Source: JAJTHJ01 sp046316025
GTDB lineage: Bacteria > Pseudomonadota > Gammaproteobacteria > Burkholderiales > Burkholderiaceae_F
NCBI GenBank assembly: GCA_046316025.1
Contig: JBKCXU010000115.1
Location: 1 to 64,000, forward strand
DNA: 64,000 bases
Direction of reading: 5' to 3'
Positions within the stretch are counted from its first letter, which is position 1, and the number at the start of each line of letters is the position of its first letter. This document shows, piece after piece, positions 26,301 through 36,962 of the stretch. The position numbers were made by a program, and so were the translations under genes. The notes beneath the pieces are model-generated. The model made no database searches, was not told the origin of the DNA, and saw only the letters and a program-made list of their open reading frames with translations.

Positions 26301-28640
26301 TCAGAAGCCGGTACCAATCTGAAACTGGAAGTTTTGCTCCTCATCGCCGGGCTTCGCGTTCAGGGGCCGCGCATAGCTGACGCGCAGCGGGCCCAGCGGC
26401 GAGATCCAGGCGATGCCGACGCCGACCGAATAGCGCAGGTCGCCGGTCGAAGGCGACTGATCGGGCCCCCAAACCCAGCCGGTATCGGAAAAGACGAAGC
26501 CGCGGAACGTCCGGTCGCCGCCGGGCAGCGGTACCAGCAACTCGGCTGTGGCGTTGAAGCGCTGGTTCCCGCCGAGGGCGCTGCCGAAGGCGTCGCGCGG
26601 CCCCAGCGACTGCGAGTCGAACCCGCGCACGCTGCCGATGCCGCCGGCATAAAAGTTCTTGAACACCGGGTAAGCGTCGCCCGAATAGCCTTTGCCGTAG
26701 CCAATGAAGCCGCTGAACCCCGCCGACAACCAGGAGGCAATCGGCAAGTACTGCTGCCCCTGCACGATCACCCGGTAATACTGTATGTCCAGGCCCGGAA
26801 GGCCGACTTCGGCGTTTGCCGAGATCAGCCGGCCGCGCGTCGGCACGAGCAGGTTGTCGCGCGAATCGCGAGCCCAGCCCAGCGTGCCCAGCAGCGTCGA
26901 CGGTTCGGAACCGAACTGATTGACGTAGTTCACGTAGCTCGGGGGACTTGAGTTGGGATCGGGGTTGAGCGGGTCGAACGGCACGATGCCAATCTTCGTT
27001 CGCTCGGCCCCGATGCCGAAGAAGACCGTGTCGGCCTCGGTGAACGGTACGCCGAAGCGGATCGCCCCGCCGAGAGACTCAAAGGTGGTCTGGTTGATGT
27101 CGAGCTCGCTCAGGTCCGACTTGCGCCAGTAGAAGTCGATGGTTCGGCTGATGCCGTCGATCGTGGCATAGGGATCGGTGTGCGTAAGCGCGATGACGGT
27201 GTTGGCACGGCTGGTGTTGACTTCCGCCGAAAACGATTCGCCGGTGCCGAAGATATTGGCTTGGGAAAACTTGCCGGTAAGCACCAGGTTGTCGGTCGTG
27301 GAGTAGCCCAAACCGGCGGAGATCGTGCCCGTCGAGCGCTCCTTGACGTTGATGTTGACGTCGACCTGGTCGTTGGTGCCGGGCACGGGCGGCGTCTCCA
27401 ACTCGACCTTCTCGAAGTAACCCAGACGGTCGATTCGGTCGCGCGACAGGCGCACTTTGTCCGAGTCCAGCCAGGTCGCCTCGTACTGGCGCACCTCGCG
27501 GCGAATCACGTCGTCGCGGGTGCGCGTATTGCCCGTCACATTGACGCGGCGGACGTAGACGCGCCGCCCGGGATCGACCAGGATGGTCAGGTCGACGATG
27601 CGCTTGTCGCGGTTGGCCTCCGGCACCGGATTGGCAGTGGCGAACGCGTAGCCCAGCGTACTGAAGCGGTCGGTGATGCGCTTGCCGACGACGTTGATCT
27701 CCTCGGCGTTGTAGACGCTGCCCGGCTTGATGTCGACCAGGGGCGCGAGTTCGGCATCGAGCCCGAGCAGTTCGCCGGCCAGCTTGACCGAGGCGATCGT
27801 GTAGCGCTCGCCCTCGTTGAGGTTGATCGTGATGCTGACGTCTTCCTTGTTGGGCGAGATCGTGACCTGCGTGGACTCGATACTGAAGTCGAGATGGCCA
27901 CGGTTCAGGTAGTACGAGCGGATCTTCTCGAGGTCGGCTTGCAGTTTCTGCCGCGAGTATTGATCGCGCTTGGTGTACCAGGTGAGCCAGCCGGGCGTGG
28001 TGAGCTCCATCTGGCCGCGCAGGGTGCTCTCGGAGAACACCTTGTTGCCGGTAAAGGCGATCCGCTGGATGCGCGCCGCCTCGCCCTCATCGACGGCAAT
28101 CACCACGTTGACGCGGTTGCGCTCGATCGGCGTGACCGTGGTCTGCACGGTCACGGCGTAGTAGCCGCGGCCCAGATACTGGCGCTTCAGTTCCTGCTCG
28201 GCGCGCTCGAGCAGCGCCCGATCCAGGATGCGGCCCTCGGCCAGACCGACTTCGCGCAGGGACTTCTTGACAGCGTCGACCTCGAATTCCTTGAGGCCGG
28301 TGAGCTCCAGCGCGGCGATCGCCGGGCGCTCCTCGACGACGACCACCAGCACGTCGCCGTCGATCTCCAACCGCACGTCCTTGAATAACCCGGTGGCAAA
28401 CAGGGCACGGATGGCGGCCACACCCTTTTCGGCGTCGTAGCGGTCGCCGACGCGCACCGGCAGGTAGCTGAAGACGGTGCCGGCTTCCGTGCGCGAGATG
28501 CCTTCGACGCGGATGTCCTTGATCGTGAATTCCTGCGCCGCGGCGGAAAGCGACCAGGCGGCGATCACCGCCAGCGCGGCCGCACGCATGCGCCGACCGA
28601 GGCGACGTCCGGCCAGGGGAGAAAACGGTGGGGCGGGCAC
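26301..28640 (-). CDS. bamA: Outer membrane protein assembly factor BamA
   Basis: Up to 779 residues. Signal peptide RAAALAVIAAWSLSAAAQ, five POTRA domains (about 35-435, beginning FTIKDIRVEGISRTE), then an Omp85 beta barrel ending FQFQIGTGF with the terminal Phe needed for assembly. The L6 motif GSVRGFDSQSLGP is intact. BamA inserts beta-barrel proteins into the outer membrane. The start is either a GTG at 28640 or, more like a normal signal peptide, the ATG at 28589. It follows rseP directly. Confidence 0.97.
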   Translation of the reverse strand: MPAPPFSPLAGRRLGRRMRAAALAVIAAWSLSAAAQEFTIKDIRVEGISRTEAGTVFSYLPVRVGDRYDAEKGVAAIRALFATGLFKDVRLEIDGDVLVVVVEERPAIAALELTGLKEFEVDAVKKSLREVGLAEGRILDRALLERAEQELKRQYLGRGYYAVTVQTTVTPIERNRVNVVIAVDEGEAARIQRIAFTGNKVFSESTLRGQMELTTPGWLTWYTKRDQYSRQKLQADLEKIRSYYLNRGHLDFSIESTQVTISPNKEDVSITINLNEGERYTIASVKLAGELLGLDAELAPLVDIKPGSVYNAEEINVVGKRITDRFSTLGYAFATANPVPEANRDKRIVDLTILVDPGRRVYVRRVNVTGNTRTRDDVIRREVRQYEATWLDSDKVRLSRDRIDRLGYFEKVELETPPVPGTNDQVDVNINVKERSTGTISAGLGYSTTDNLVLTGKFSQANIFGTGESFSAEVNTSRANTVIALTHTDPYATIDGISRTIDFYWRKSDLSELDINQTTFESLGGAIRFGVPFTEADTVFFGIGAERTKIGIVPFDPLNPDPNSSPPSYVNYVNQFGSEPSTLLGTLGWARDSRDNLLVPTRGRLISANAEVGLPGLDIQYYRVIVQGQQYLPIASWLSAGFSGFIGYGKGYSGDAYPVFKNFYAGGIGSVRGFDSQSLGPRDAFGSALGGNQRFNATAELLVPLPGGDRTFRGFVFSDTGWVWGPDQSPSTGDLRYSVGVGIAWISPLGPLRVSYARPLNAKPGDEEQNFQFQIGTGF

Positions 28641-28641
28641 G

Positions 28642-29994
28642 TTAGGACAGCAGCCGGGAGAAGTCGTTGAACAGCGCCAGCGCGGTGAGCATCACCAGCA
28701 CGGCGGCGCCGGCGCGCTGACCGATGTCCATCCAGCGATCTGACACCGGACTGCCCTTGGCGATTTCGATCAAATAGTACAGCAAGTGCCCGCCATCGAG
28801 CAGCGGAATGGGCAGCAGATTGAGGACGCCCAGGCTGATCGACACCAGCGCCAGAAAGCCGAGATACGCGGCCAGCCCGGCAGTCGCCGTCTTGCCGGCG
28901 TAGTCGGCAATCGTGACCGGACCGGAGAGGTTTTTCAGCGAGGCTTCGCCCACCAGCATCTTGTACAGCATGGACAGCGAGAAGGCGATGGTCTCGCCGG
29001 TGCGCTCGACGGCCAGCCCGAGCGCTTCGAGCGGCCCGTAGCGGACGACGATGGTGTCGAGCCGGTCGCCGAGTTCGGCGCCGATGCGCCCCATGCGGCC
29101 GCCGTCCGGTTGGACAACGGCCGCCGGGATTACGGTCAGATCGAGCGGCTCCCCGGCGCGCAGCACGCGCAGTTGCAGCGGCCGCTCGGGCGCGCCGCGG
29201 ATGGCGGCGATAGCCTCGGCGGCCGAGCCGATGGCGCCCCCGTCGATGGCGACGATCTGGTCCTGCGCGCGCAAGCCGGCCAGCTCGGCTGCGCCGCCCT
29301 CGACCACTCGGCCGATGCGCGGTGGCGCGGTCAACGGCGCCAGGCCGATCTTCGTCATCGGCTGGCGTTCGAGGTCGGCCTGCGTCAGGTCGGAGAGGTC
29401 GAGCGTCACGCTGCGCGGCTCGGCGTCTTCGCGCTGCACCCGCAGTTCGACGCGGCCGCCCTCGACCGCCTGGCGCAGCACCAGCCAGGACAGTTCGTTC
29501 CAAGAGCGCACTTCGTGGTCGTCAGCCTCCAGCACGCGGTCGCCGCGGTGCAGGCCCGCCCGCGCGGCCGGCGAATCGGCCGCGGGCGCGCCGAGCAGCG
29601 CCGGCGCTTCGCGCACGCCGGCGACGTTCAAGCCCCAGTACACGGCAACGGCCAGCAGCAGATTGGCGAGCGGGCCGGCCAGCACGATGGCGATGCGCTT
29701 GCCCACCGGCTGACGGTTGAAGGCGCGCGCGCGCTCGGCTTCGGTCGCCGGAGGTTGATCGCTGTCGCGTTCGTCGAGCATGCGCACGTAGCCGCCCAGC
29801 GGCAGCGCGCCGATGGTCCATTCGGTGCGATCGGCGCCGCGCACCCAGCGCGCCAGCGGCCGGCCGAAGCCGATCGAAAAGCGCAGCACCTTCACGCCGC
29901 ACTTGCGCGCCACCCAGTAGTGGCCGTACTCATGCACGAAGATCAAAACGCCGAGGGTGACGATGAAGGCGACCAGGGTGGTCAGCAGGCTCAT
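28642..29994 (-). CDS. rseP: Site-2 zinc metalloprotease RseP
   Basis: 450 residues. Membrane protease that cuts anti-sigma factor and signal-peptide remnants. Zinc motif HEYGH in the first helix (near residue 22), two PDZ domains (about 110-290) and the second active-site motif [15 protein letters not shown] near 395. Membrane segments lie at both ends. It overlaps dxr as ATGA and precedes bamA, the usual order. Confidence 0.96.
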   Translation of the reverse strand: MSLLTTLVAFIVTLGVLIFVHEYGHYWVARKCGVKVLRFSIGFGRPLARWVRGADRTEWTIGALPLGGYVRMLDERDSDQPPATEAERARAFNRQPVGKRIAIVLAGPLANLLLAVAVYWGLNVAGVREAPALLGAPAADSPAARAGLHRGDRVLEADDHEVRSWNELSWLVLRQAVEGGRVELRVQREDAEPRSVTLDLSDLTQADLERQPMTKIGLAPLTAPPRIGRVVEGGAAELAGLRAQDQIVAIDGGAIGSAAEAIAAIRGAPERPLQLRVLRAGEPLDLTVIPAAVVQPDGGRMGRIGAELGDRLDTIVVRYGPLEALGLAVERTGETIAFSLSMLYKMLVGEASLKNLSGPVTIADYAGKTATAGLAAYLGFLALVSISLGVLNLLPIPLLDGGHLLYYLIEIAKGSPVSDRWMDIGQRAGAAVLVMLTALALFNDFSRLLS

Positions 29995-31160
29995 GGCGGA
30001 CTCCGGGTGCAGGCCGCAGCAGCGTGGCGGCGGGCGGCGGCGTCGATGGCGAGCACGTCGTCGAGGCTGGCCGGCGCCGCAAAAGCAAGCGCGCTCAAGC
30101 TCGCTTCGACCACCGCTGCGATCCGCGCGAACGGCAGCGCGCCATCGAGGAACGCCGCTACGGCTACCTCGTTGGCGGCGTTCAGGACGATGCTCGCCCC
30201 GCCACCGGCGCGCAGAGCCTCGAAGGCAAGGCGCAGGCAGGGGAAGCGGCTCGCGTCGGGCGGCTCGAACGTCAGCGCCGCCAGTTGCATCAAGTCGAGC
30301 GTCGGCGAGCCGCTGTCGATCCGCTGCGGATGGCCCAGCGCATAGGCGATAGGTGTGCGCATGTCGGGCGTGCCCAGTTGCGCCAGCACCGAGCCGTCGG
30401 CGAACTCCACCAGCGAGTGGATCACGCTTTGCGGATGGACGACTACGTCGATGGCATCGGCGCCGAAACCAAACAGCCAACTCGCCTCGATCACCTCCAG
30501 GCCCTTGTTCATCAGCGTGGCCGAATCGACCGAGATCTTGCGCCCCATCACCCAGTTCGGATGGGCAACCGCTTGCGCCGGGGTGATGCCGGCGAAGTCT
30601 TCGCGCTGGCGAAACGGGCCGCCGGAGGCGGTAAGAATCAACCGGCGCACTCCCCCCTTGGCGCCGTTGGCGGCCAGGCATTGGTGGATGGCGCTGTGCT
30701 CACTGTCCACCGGCAGCAGCGCGCCGCCGCCGGCGGCCACCGCCTCCAGCAGCAGCGCTCCGGCGCAGACGATGGCCTCCTTGTTGGCCAGCAGCAGCCG
30801 CTTGCCGGCACGCGCGGCCGCCAGGGTGGGCGCCAGCCCGGCGACGCCGACGATGGCGGCGATCACGCTGTCCACGCCCGGCCAGACCGCGGCCTCGCAC
30901 AGCGCGGTTGCGCCGGCCAGGGCACGCGTCGGCAGCTTGCGTGCGCGCAACGCGGCTTCCAGCTCCGCCAGCCGCGCCGGGTCGGCCACCACGGCGACCT
31001 CCGGCACGAAGCGCTGGCACAACTCGGCCAGGCCTGCGGCGTCGCCATTGGCCGTCAGCGCTACGACGCGATAGCGCTGCGGGTGGCGCGCGACGACGTC
31101 CAGACTGCTGGCGCCGATCGACCCCGTGGCGCCGAGAATGGCGATGCCCTGCACGCTCAC
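29991..31160 (-). CDS. dxr: 1-deoxy-D-xylulose 5-phosphate reductoisomerase
   Basis: 389 residues from a GTG at 31160 that overlaps the cdsA stop (GTGA). It makes MEP, the committed isoprenoid intermediate, with NADPH. Motifs: NADPH site [28 protein letters not shown], metal and substrate site [11 protein letters not shown] and [10 protein letters not shown], and [19 protein letters not shown]. Its product feeds UppS upstream in the same operon. Confidence 0.97.
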   Translation of the reverse strand: MSVQGIAILGATGSIGASSLDVVARHPQRYRVVALTANGDAAGLAELCQRFVPEVAVVADPARLAELEAALRARKLPTRALAGATALCEAAVWPGVDSVIAAIVGVAGLAPTLAAARAGKRLLLANKEAIVCAGALLLEAVAAGGGALLPVDSEHSAIHQCLAANGAKGGVRRLILTASGGPFRQREDFAGITPAQAVAHPNWVMGRKISVDSATLMNKGLEVIEASWLFGFGADAIDVVVHPQSVIHSLVEFADGSVLAQLGTPDMRTPIAYALGHPQRIDSGSPTLDLMQLAALTFEPPDASRFPCLRLAFEALRAGGGASIVLNAANEVAVAAFLDGALPFARIAAVVEASLSALAFAAPASLDDVLAIDAAARRHAAAACTRSPP

Positions 31161-31987
31161 CGCAGCCCCGGCTGAATGAGCGCTGCCAACGGCAACACCG
31201 GCAGCAGCGCGTCGATGCGATCGAGCACGCCGCCATGACCGGGCAGCAGCCGCCCGCTGTCCTTGACGCCGGCCTGGCGCTTGAGCAGGCTTTCGAAGAG
31301 ATCGCCGACCACCGACATCCCGACCAGCAGCATCAGCACCAGCGCGCCCAGAGGCAAGCCCAAGGCTTGCAGCAGTCGGGTCGAGAACAGCGGCTGCGCG
31401 GGCCAGAGCGCAGCCAGCAGCAGCGCCAGACCCACCACGGCGATCATGGCGCCCGCCACGCCTTCCCAAGTCTTGCCGGGACTGATGGCCGGGGCCAGCT
31501 TGCGCCGCCCGAACGCCCGTCCGCTGAAGTACGCGGCAACGTCCGCCAGCCACACCAGCGCCAGCGCCGAAACGAGCCACGGCAGCCCGTGCGAGAGCAG
31601 GGACAGGAGCGCAAACCAGGCGGCCGCCAGCAGCACGACGGCCAGTCCGGTGCTCGCCGCCGGGTAAATGTGCACCGTACGCTGTGCAGCGCTCAGGACG
31701 AGCACGGCCAGCACCAGCCAAAGCGCGGTCGCACCGCCGAGGATCAAAGTGACCGCCCCCGCGCTGAGTTGCCAGCCGGACAGTTCGGCAAGGAGCAGCG
31801 CCGCAGCCAAGGCCACCGCGATCGCCACGCTGGCGCGCTGCGAGTGACCGGCCAGCCGCAGCCACTCGTAAGCCGCTGCTCCGAGCAAAATGGCAATCAC
31901 CTCGGCCAGCGCAGCGCCGCCGGCCCAAACCGCAGCGGCGAGAATCGCCAGCAGCGCCAGCGCAGTGGCGACCCGTTGCGCCAGCAT
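31157..31987 (-). CDS. cdsA: Phosphatidate cytidylyltransferase
   Basis: 276 residues, about seven to eight membrane helices. It makes CDP-diacylglycerol from phosphatidate and CTP. The family signature is near the C-terminus: [18 protein letters not shown] followed by HGGVLDRID, with its conserved Lys, Arg and Asp residues. Between uppS (4 bases) and dxr (overlap). Confidence 0.96.
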   Translation of the reverse strand: MLAQRVATALALLAILAAAVWAGGAALAEVIAILLGAAAYEWLRLAGHSQRASVAIAVALAAALLLAELSGWQLSAGAVTLILGGATALWLVLAVLVLSAAQRTVHIYPAASTGLAVVLLAAAWFALLSLLSHGLPWLVSALALVWLADVAAYFSGRAFGRRKLAPAISPGKTWEGVAGAMIAVVGLALLLAALWPAQPLFSTRLLQALGLPLGALVLMLLVGMSVVGDLFESLLKRQAGVKDSGRLLPGHGGVLDRIDALLPVLPLAALIQPGLR

Positions 31988-31991
31988 GCGG

Positions 31992-32747
31992 TCAGGCGGC
32001 GGCCCGGGAGCGCACCCGGCCGAAGCGCCGCTCGCGCGTCGCGTACCAGGCGAGTGCCGCGTCGAAGTCGAGCGCGTCGAAGTCCGGCCAGAGCGCCTCG
32101 CTGAAATAGATCTCGGCGTAGGCCGCCTGCCACAGCAGAAAGTTGCTGATCCGCTGCTCGCCGCCGGTGCGGATCAAGAGGTCGCAGTCCGGGGCGAAGG
32201 CCAGCGACAGATGGCGCGCGAACTCCGCCTCGGTCACTTCGTCCGCCGGTCGCTGCACCAGCGCGCGCGCCGCCTGCACGATGTCCCAGCGTCCGCCGTA
32301 CGCGGCGCACACGGTCAGGTGCAGACGGTCGTTGCCGGCGGTGCGGCGCTCCGCCTCGCCGATCAATTCGCGCAAGCGCGGAGCGAAAGCCGCCAGGTCG
32401 CCGACCACGCGCAGCCGGACGCCGTTTTTCTCCAGCGCGTCGACTTCGCGCTCCAGCGCTGCGACGAACAGACGCATCAGCGTCGACACTTCGTCGGCGG
32501 GGCGCTGCCAGTTCTCGGAGCTGAAGGCAAAGAGCGTCAGGTAACGCACGCCGCGCTTGCCCGCGACCTCGACCGTCTTGCGCACCGCGTCCACGCCGCG
32601 GTTGTGACCAGCCACGCGCGGCAGATGGCGCGCGGTCGCCCAGCGGCCGTTGCCATCCATCACGACGGCCACGTGCTGGGGGATCGCGGGGATCGGGAGC
32701 GCGTCCATCGCAGCGCGTCGGCAGCCAGGCTCGCTCGGCGCCCTCAC
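31992..32747 (-). CDS. uppS: Isoprenyl (undecaprenyl) diphosphate synthase
   Basis: 251 residues from a GTG at 32747 overlapping the frr stop (GTGA); the ATG at 32708 is the alternative. It builds the C55 lipid carrier for peptidoglycan and O-antigen. Motifs: catalytic Asp in [48 protein letters not shown] and the Glu in [13 protein letters not shown]. Confidence 0.96.
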   Translation of the reverse strand: MRAPSEPGCRRAAMDALPIPAIPQHVAVVMDGNGRWATARHLPRVAGHNRGVDAVRKTVEVAGKRGVRYLTLFAFSSENWQRPADEVSTLMRLFVAALEREVDALEKNGVRLRVVGDLAAFAPRLRELIGEAERRTAGNDRLHLTVCAAYGGRWDIVQAARALVQRPADEVTEAEFARHLSLAFAPDCDLLIRTGGEQRISNFLLWQAAYAEIYFSEALWPDFDALDFDAALAWYATRERRFGRVRSRAAA

Positions 32748-33307
32748 ACCGTCATGATCTCTTTTTCTTTTTCGGCGATCAGCTTGTCGATGTCGGCAAC
32801 GTAGCGATCGGTGAGTTTTTGCACCTCGTCCTGCACGCGCCGCTCGTCGTCCTCGGAGACTTCCTTCTTCTTGAGCATGTCTTTCAGGTGCGTATTGGCG
32901 TCGCGCCGCAGGTTGCGCACGGCGATCTTGGCGTTTTCGCCCTCGTGCTTGATCACCTTGGTCAGTTCCTTGCGCCGCTGCTCGGTCAAAGGCGGCATCG
33001 GCACGCGGATCAGGTCGCCATGGGTGGCCGGGTTCAGGCCCAGGTCGGACTCACGGATCGCTTTTTCGATCGCCGGGACGAGCTTCTTCTCCCACGGCTG
33101 GATCGTGATCGTGCGCGCATCGCCCAGGCCCACCTGCCCCACCTGCGCCAGCGGCACCATCGTGCCGTAGTAGTCGACCGTGATGTGGTCGAGCAAGCCG
33201 ATGTGGGCGCGGCCGGTGCGCACCTTGGCCAAATCGTGCTTGAGCGCCTCGAGCGACTTCTGCATCTTCTGCTCGGTCGCCTTGCGGATGTCAGCCATCG
33301 TCGTCAT
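32744..33307 (-). CDS. frr: Ribosome recycling factor
   Basis: 187 residues. It splits post-termination ribosomes with EF-G. Family sequence throughout: [21 protein letters not shown], read as [36 protein letters not shown] and the C-terminal helix [22 protein letters not shown] precedes the ATG at 33307; a second ATG is at 33298. Confidence 0.97.
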   Translation of the reverse strand: MTTMADIRKATEQKMQKSLEALKHDLAKVRTGRAHIGLLDHITVDYYGTMVPLAQVGQVGLGDARTITIQPWEKKLVPAIEKAIRESDLGLNPATHGDLIRVPMPPLTEQRRKELTKVIKHEGENAKIAVRNLRRDANTHLKDMLKKKEVSEDDERRVQDEVQKLTDRYVADIDKLIAEKEKEIMTV

Positions 33308-33337
33308 CTGGGGTCTCCTGTACTTGTCCGCAACGGT

Positions 33338-34054
33338 TCAGACGTGCACCAGCGTGCCCTCGTCGTCGCCCAGCAGCACGCGCTTCAAGGCGCCGGGCTT
33401 GGTGATATCGAACACCTTGATCGGCAGCCGCTGGTCGCGACACAAGGCGAAGGCGGTGGCGTCCATCACCTGCAACTTGCGGCTCAGCGCCTCGTCGAAA
33501 CTGATCGTGCTGTACCGCGTGGCCGCAGGGTCTTTTTTCGGGTCGGCACTGTACACGCCGTCGACCTTGGTCGCCTTCAACACTACCTCGGCGCCGATCT
33601 CGCTGCCGCGCAGGGCAGCGGCCGTGTCGGTGGTAAAGAACGGATTGCCCGTGCCGGCGGCAAAGATCACCACCTTGCCCTCGTCCAGGTAGCGGATCGC
33701 CTTGGGCCGGATGTAGGGCTCGACCACCTGCTCGATGTTCAGCGCCGACTGCACGCGCGCTTCCACGCCGGCACGGCGCATCGCGTCTTGCAGCGCCATG
33801 GCGTTCATCACCGTGGCCATCATGCCCATGTAGTCGGCGGTGGCGCGATCCATCCCGGACGAACCGAGCGCCACGCCGCGGAAGATGTTGCCGCCGCCGA
33901 TCACGATGGCCATCTCCACCCCGAGTGCCACCACCTCACGAATGTCGGCCACCATTTGGTCGATGGTGGCGCGGTTGATGCCAAAGGCATCACGCCCCAT
34001 CAGGGCTTCGCCCGAGAGTTTCAGCAGAACCCGCTTGTAGGCCGGTGCCGGCAT
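33338..34054 (-). CDS. pyrH: UMP kinase
   Basis: 238 residues. It phosphorylates UMP to UDP and belongs to the amino-acid-kinase fold. Motifs: [47 protein letters not shown] and [17 protein letters not shown]. It lies between tsf and frr, the conserved order. Confidence 0.97.
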   Translation of the reverse strand: MPAPAYKRVLLKLSGEALMGRDAFGINRATIDQMVADIREVVALGVEMAIVIGGGNIFRGVALGSSGMDRATADYMGMMATVMNAMALQDAMRRAGVEARVQSALNIEQVVEPYIRPKAIRYLDEGKVVIFAAGTGNPFFTTDTAAALRGSEIGAEVVLKATKVDGVYSADPKKDPAATRYSTISFDEALSRKLQVMDATAFALCRDQRLPIKVFDITKPGALKRVLLGDDEGTLVHV

Positions 34055-34066
34055 CGTTGCGTTCCT

Positions 34067-34987
34067 TTAAGCCTTGGGGGCAGTGTCCTTCTGCGCGGCA
34101 GCCGCGGCCGCGGCTTGCGCGGCGACCTCCGCGGCGAAGTCGTTCTGCCGCTTTTCGATGCCCTCGCCCACCACGTACAGCGCGTAGCCGTTGACGGTCG
34201 CCCCCTTGGCCTTCAGCAACTGCTCGATCGTCTGCTTGCCGTCGGCCGCCTTGACGAAGACCTGACCCAGCAGCGTGACCTCCTTGAGGAACTTCTGCAC
34301 TGCGCCGTCGGCGATCTTGTCGAGCATCGCCTCGGGCTTGCCCGCCTCGCGCGCCTTTTCGAGCGCCACACGGCGCTCGGAGTCGAGTGCCTCGCTCGGC
34401 ACGCCGTCGGCGGTCAGCGACTTGGGCTTGCTGGCGGCGATGTGCATCGCCAGGTCCTTGCCGAGTTCGGCGTCGCCGCCGGCCACATCCACCAGCACGC
34501 CGATCTTGGCGCCGCCGTGCACGTAGCTCGCCATCGTGCCCTGCGCCGGCATCCGCACAAAGCGGCGGATCGAGACGTTCTCGCCGATCTTGCCGATCAG
34601 CGCGGTGCGGGTGGTCTCGACCGTGCCCTCACCCAGCGGCAGCGCCGCCAGTGCGGCCACGTCGGCCGGGTTGTGCGCGGCGACCAGCTTGGCGAGCGCG
34701 CGCGCGAAGGCGAGAAAGTCCTCATTCTTGGCGACGAAGTCGGTTTCGCAGTTGACTTCGACCAGCGCCGCCAGCTTGCCGTCGGCAGCCACGTCCACCG
34801 CGACCACGCCCTCGGCGGTGATGCGGCTGGCGGCCTTGGTGGCCTTGCTGCCCAGCTTGACGCGCAGGATTTCCTCGGCCTTGGCCATGTCGCCCGCGGC
34901 CTCGGTCAGTGCCTTCTTGCATTCCATCATCGGCGCGTCGGTTTTCTCGCGCAGTTCCTTGACCATGCTTGCGGTGATTTCCGCCAT
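34067..34987 (-). CDS. tsf: Elongation factor Ts
   Basis: 306 residues. Nucleotide-exchange factor for EF-Tu. The N-terminal UBA-like domain ([19 protein letters not shown]) and core ([30 protein letters not shown]) are typical, with an Ala/Gln-rich C-terminal extension. It lies 12 bases before pyrH and behind the rpsB-tsf hairpin. Confidence 0.97.
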   Translation of the reverse strand: MAEITASMVKELREKTDAPMMECKKALTEAAGDMAKAEEILRVKLGSKATKAASRITAEGVVAVDVAADGKLAALVEVNCETDFVAKNEDFLAFARALAKLVAAHNPADVAALAALPLGEGTVETTRTALIGKIGENVSIRRFVRMPAQGTMASYVHGGAKIGVLVDVAGGDAELGKDLAMHIAASKPKSLTADGVPSEALDSERRVALEKAREAGKPEAMLDKIADGAVQKFLKEVTLLGQVFVKAADGKQTIEQLLKAKGATVNGYALYVVGEGIEKRQNDFAAEVAAQAAAAAAAQKDTAPKA

Positions 34988-35019
34988 CTTCGCTACTCCG
35001 TTGTTCCGTACGTTGCTGC

Positions 35020-35042
35020 AAAAAGGGGGCTTGCGCCCCCTT
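35020..35042 (-). terminator. Rho-independent terminator/attenuator between rpsB and tsf
   Basis: On the minus-strand transcript, AAGGGGGC pairs with GCCCCCTT around a GCAA tetraloop and is followed by a run of Ts. It lies between the rpsB stop and the tsf start, so it probably ends part of the transcripts and lowers tsf relative to rpsB. Confidence 0.75.
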
Positions 35043-35070
35043 CCGCCTTGCTCGCGCCGGGCGCGCTGCC

Positions 35071-35826
35071 TTAGGCCGCGACTTCGTCCTCGCTCACCTC
35101 GACGAACTCTTCATCGCCGCCCACCGCCTGCACCACGCCGGCGAGCGCCTGCGCCTTGCCCTCCAGCACGGCGTCGGCAATGCCGCGCGCGTACAGCCGC
35201 ACGGCCCGGCTGGAGTCGTCGTTGCCGGGGATCACGTAGTCGATCCCGTCGGGCGAGTGGTTGGTGTCGACCACGCCGACGATCGGGATGCCGAGCTTGC
35301 GCGCCTCGGCGATCGCGATCTTGTGGTAGCCCACGTCGATCACGAACACGGCGTCGGGCAGTGCGTTCATGTCCTTGATGCCGCCGATCGCCTTGTTCAG
35401 CTTGTCCACCTCGCGCTGAAAATCGAGCGCTTCTTTCTTGGACATCCGCTCCAGGCCGTTGTCGGCAACGGTCTGCTCCATCTCCTTCAAGCGCTTGATC
35501 GAGGTCTTGATCGTCTTGAAGTTGGTGAGCATTCCGCCCGGCCAGCGCTGATCGACGTAAGGCATGCCGGCGCGCTGCGCTTCTTCGACGACGATCTCGC
35601 GCGCCTGCCGCTTGGTGCCGACAAAGAGAATCGTGCCGCGGTTGGCCGCCATCTGGCGGACGAACTTGGTCGCCGCCAGGAAGTTCTCCAGCGTGCGCTC
35701 GAGGTTGACGATGTGAATCTTGTTGCGGTGGCCGAAGATGTACGGCGCCATCTTCGGGTTCCAGAAGCGGGTCTGGTGGCCAAAATGCACCCCCGCTTCC
35801 AGCATCTGACGCATGCTGACGGACAT
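35071..35826 (-). CDS. rpsB: 30S ribosomal protein S2
   Basis: 251 residues from the ATG at 35826 ([18 protein letters not shown]). Family motifs: [50 protein letters not shown] and [19 protein letters not shown]. Acidic C-terminal tail. First gene of the long minus-strand operon, with a leader of about 135 bases. Confidence 0.98.
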   Translation of the reverse strand: MSVSMRQMLEAGVHFGHQTRFWNPKMAPYIFGHRNKIHIVNLERTLENFLAATKFVRQMAANRGTILFVGTKRQAREIVVEEAQRAGMPYVDQRWPGGMLTNFKTIKTSIKRLKEMEQTVADNGLERMSKKEALDFQREVDKLNKAIGGIKDMNALPDAVFVIDVGYHKIAIAEARKLGIPIVGVVDTNHSPDGIDYVIPGNDDSSRAVRLYARGIADAVLEGKAQALAGVVQAVGGDEEFVEVSEDEVAA

Positions 35827-35965
35827 GACGACAACTCCAAGGTTGGGTCTGACGCACGCGCCCTGCCGGCCCGAAGGCCGCACCTTGTCGGCGCGGCGTG
35901 CGATTCGACTCCGGCACGCCACGGTTTTGCCCCATGCAAACGCCGCTGGCCGAAATCAGCCCGCT

Positions 35966-35971
35966 ATTATA
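35966..35971 (-). promoter_or_regulatory. Candidate rpsB -10 element
   Basis: Perfect TATAAT on the minus strand, 140 bases before the rpsB start; no strong -35 at 17 bases. The leader includes a CGGCC-CGAA-GGCCG hairpin near 35,868-35,882. A long structured leader fits known self-control of rpsB by S2, but the structure here is not a match I can confirm. Confidence 0.5.
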
Positions 35972-36026
35972 CGAGCCGATCGTCACTGCGCCACCTGCCG
36001 TCTTCCAGCCGCCGCCGCACCGCCCG

Positions 36027-36866
36027 ATGGGAATCGTCCTCAAATCCGCCGCCGATCTGGCCGCCATGCGCACCGCCGGCCGCCTCGCGGCCGAGGTGCT
36101 CGACTACATCACACCGTTCGTCAAGCCCGGCGCGACCACCGAGCGACTCGACGCGCTCTGCCACGACTACATGGTCAACGTGCAGGGTACGGTGCCCGCT
36201 GCGCTCAACTATGCGCCGCCCGGGTACCGGCCGTTTCCGAAGTCGATCTGTACCTCGGTCAATCATCAGGTTTGCCACGCGCCCCCCGGCGAGCGCGTGC
36301 TCAAGGCCGGCGACATCGTCAACATCGACGTTGCCTTGATCGCCCGCGACGGCTGGCACGGCGACAACAGCCGTATGTACCTCGTCGGCGAGCCGTCGAT
36401 CGCCGCGCGCCGGCTGTGCGAGGTCACCTACGACTGCATGTGGCTCGGCATCCTGCAAGTGCGGCCGGGCGGCTTCCTGGGCGACGTCGGCCACGCGATC
36501 CAGCAGCACGCGGAAAAGCACGGCTACAGCGTGGTGCGCGAGTTTTGCGGCCACGGCATCGGCCGCAAGTTCCACGAAGAGCCGCAGGTCCTGCACTACG
36601 GCAAGCGCGGCAGCGGCCCGCAGTTGCAACCGGGGATGACCTTCACCATCGAGCCGATGATCAACGCCGGCCGGCGCGAGATCCGCGAACTGGCCGACGG
36701 CTGGACCATTGTCACCAAGGATCACAGCCTGTCGGCGCAGTGGGAGCACACGGTGGCGGTGACCGAAACGGGCTTCGAAGTGCTGACCCTCTCGCCCGGC
36801 ACGCCCGCGCCGCCTGCCATTGCGCGACCCGCGCCGGCAGCGGTCGAATCGTTGGTCGCCGCGTAG
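36027..36866 (+). CDS. map: Type I methionine aminopeptidase
   Basis: 279 residues from the ATG at 36027. It removes the initiator Met from new proteins. The metal and active-site residues are all present: His in CTSVNHQVCHAPP, Asp in VNIDVALI and the second Asp in GWHGDNSRMY, His in CGHGIGRKFHEEP, Glu in FTIEPMIN and Glu in WEHTVAVTE. The Ala/Pro tail is longer than usual. Divergent from rpsB, as in many proteobacteria. Confidence 0.96.
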   Translation: MGIVLKSAADLAAMRTAGRLAAEVLDYITPFVKPGATTERLDALCHDYMVNVQGTVPAALNYAPPGYRPFPKSICTSVNHQVCHAPPGERVLKAGDIVNIDVALIARDGWHGDNSRMYLVGEPSIAARRLCEVTYDCMWLGILQVRPGGFLGDVGHAIQQHAEKHGYSVVREFCGHGIGRKFHEEPQVLHYGKRGSGPQLQPGMTFTIEPMINAGRREIRELADGWTIVTKDHSLSAQWEHTVAVTETGFEVLTLSPGTPAPPAIARPAPAAVESLVAA

Positions 36867-36883
36867 GCGGCTCATGCCGGTTC

Positions 36884-36922
36884 GCGCCCCCACCCCACCC
36901 CTCCCGCGCCTGCAGGGGAGGG
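36884..36922. repeat. GC-rich palindromic repeat, partial copy
   Basis: CCCCCACCCCACCC followed by CTCCCGCGCCTGCAGGGGAGGG between map and glnD. It shares the CCCCCACCCC...CTCCC lead and the GGGGAGGG return with the complete copy at 46015-46118. Confidence 0.6.
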
Positions 36923-36962
36923 AGAAGATGGTGGCGCCCGCCACGGGCGCCAGGGAAATCGA

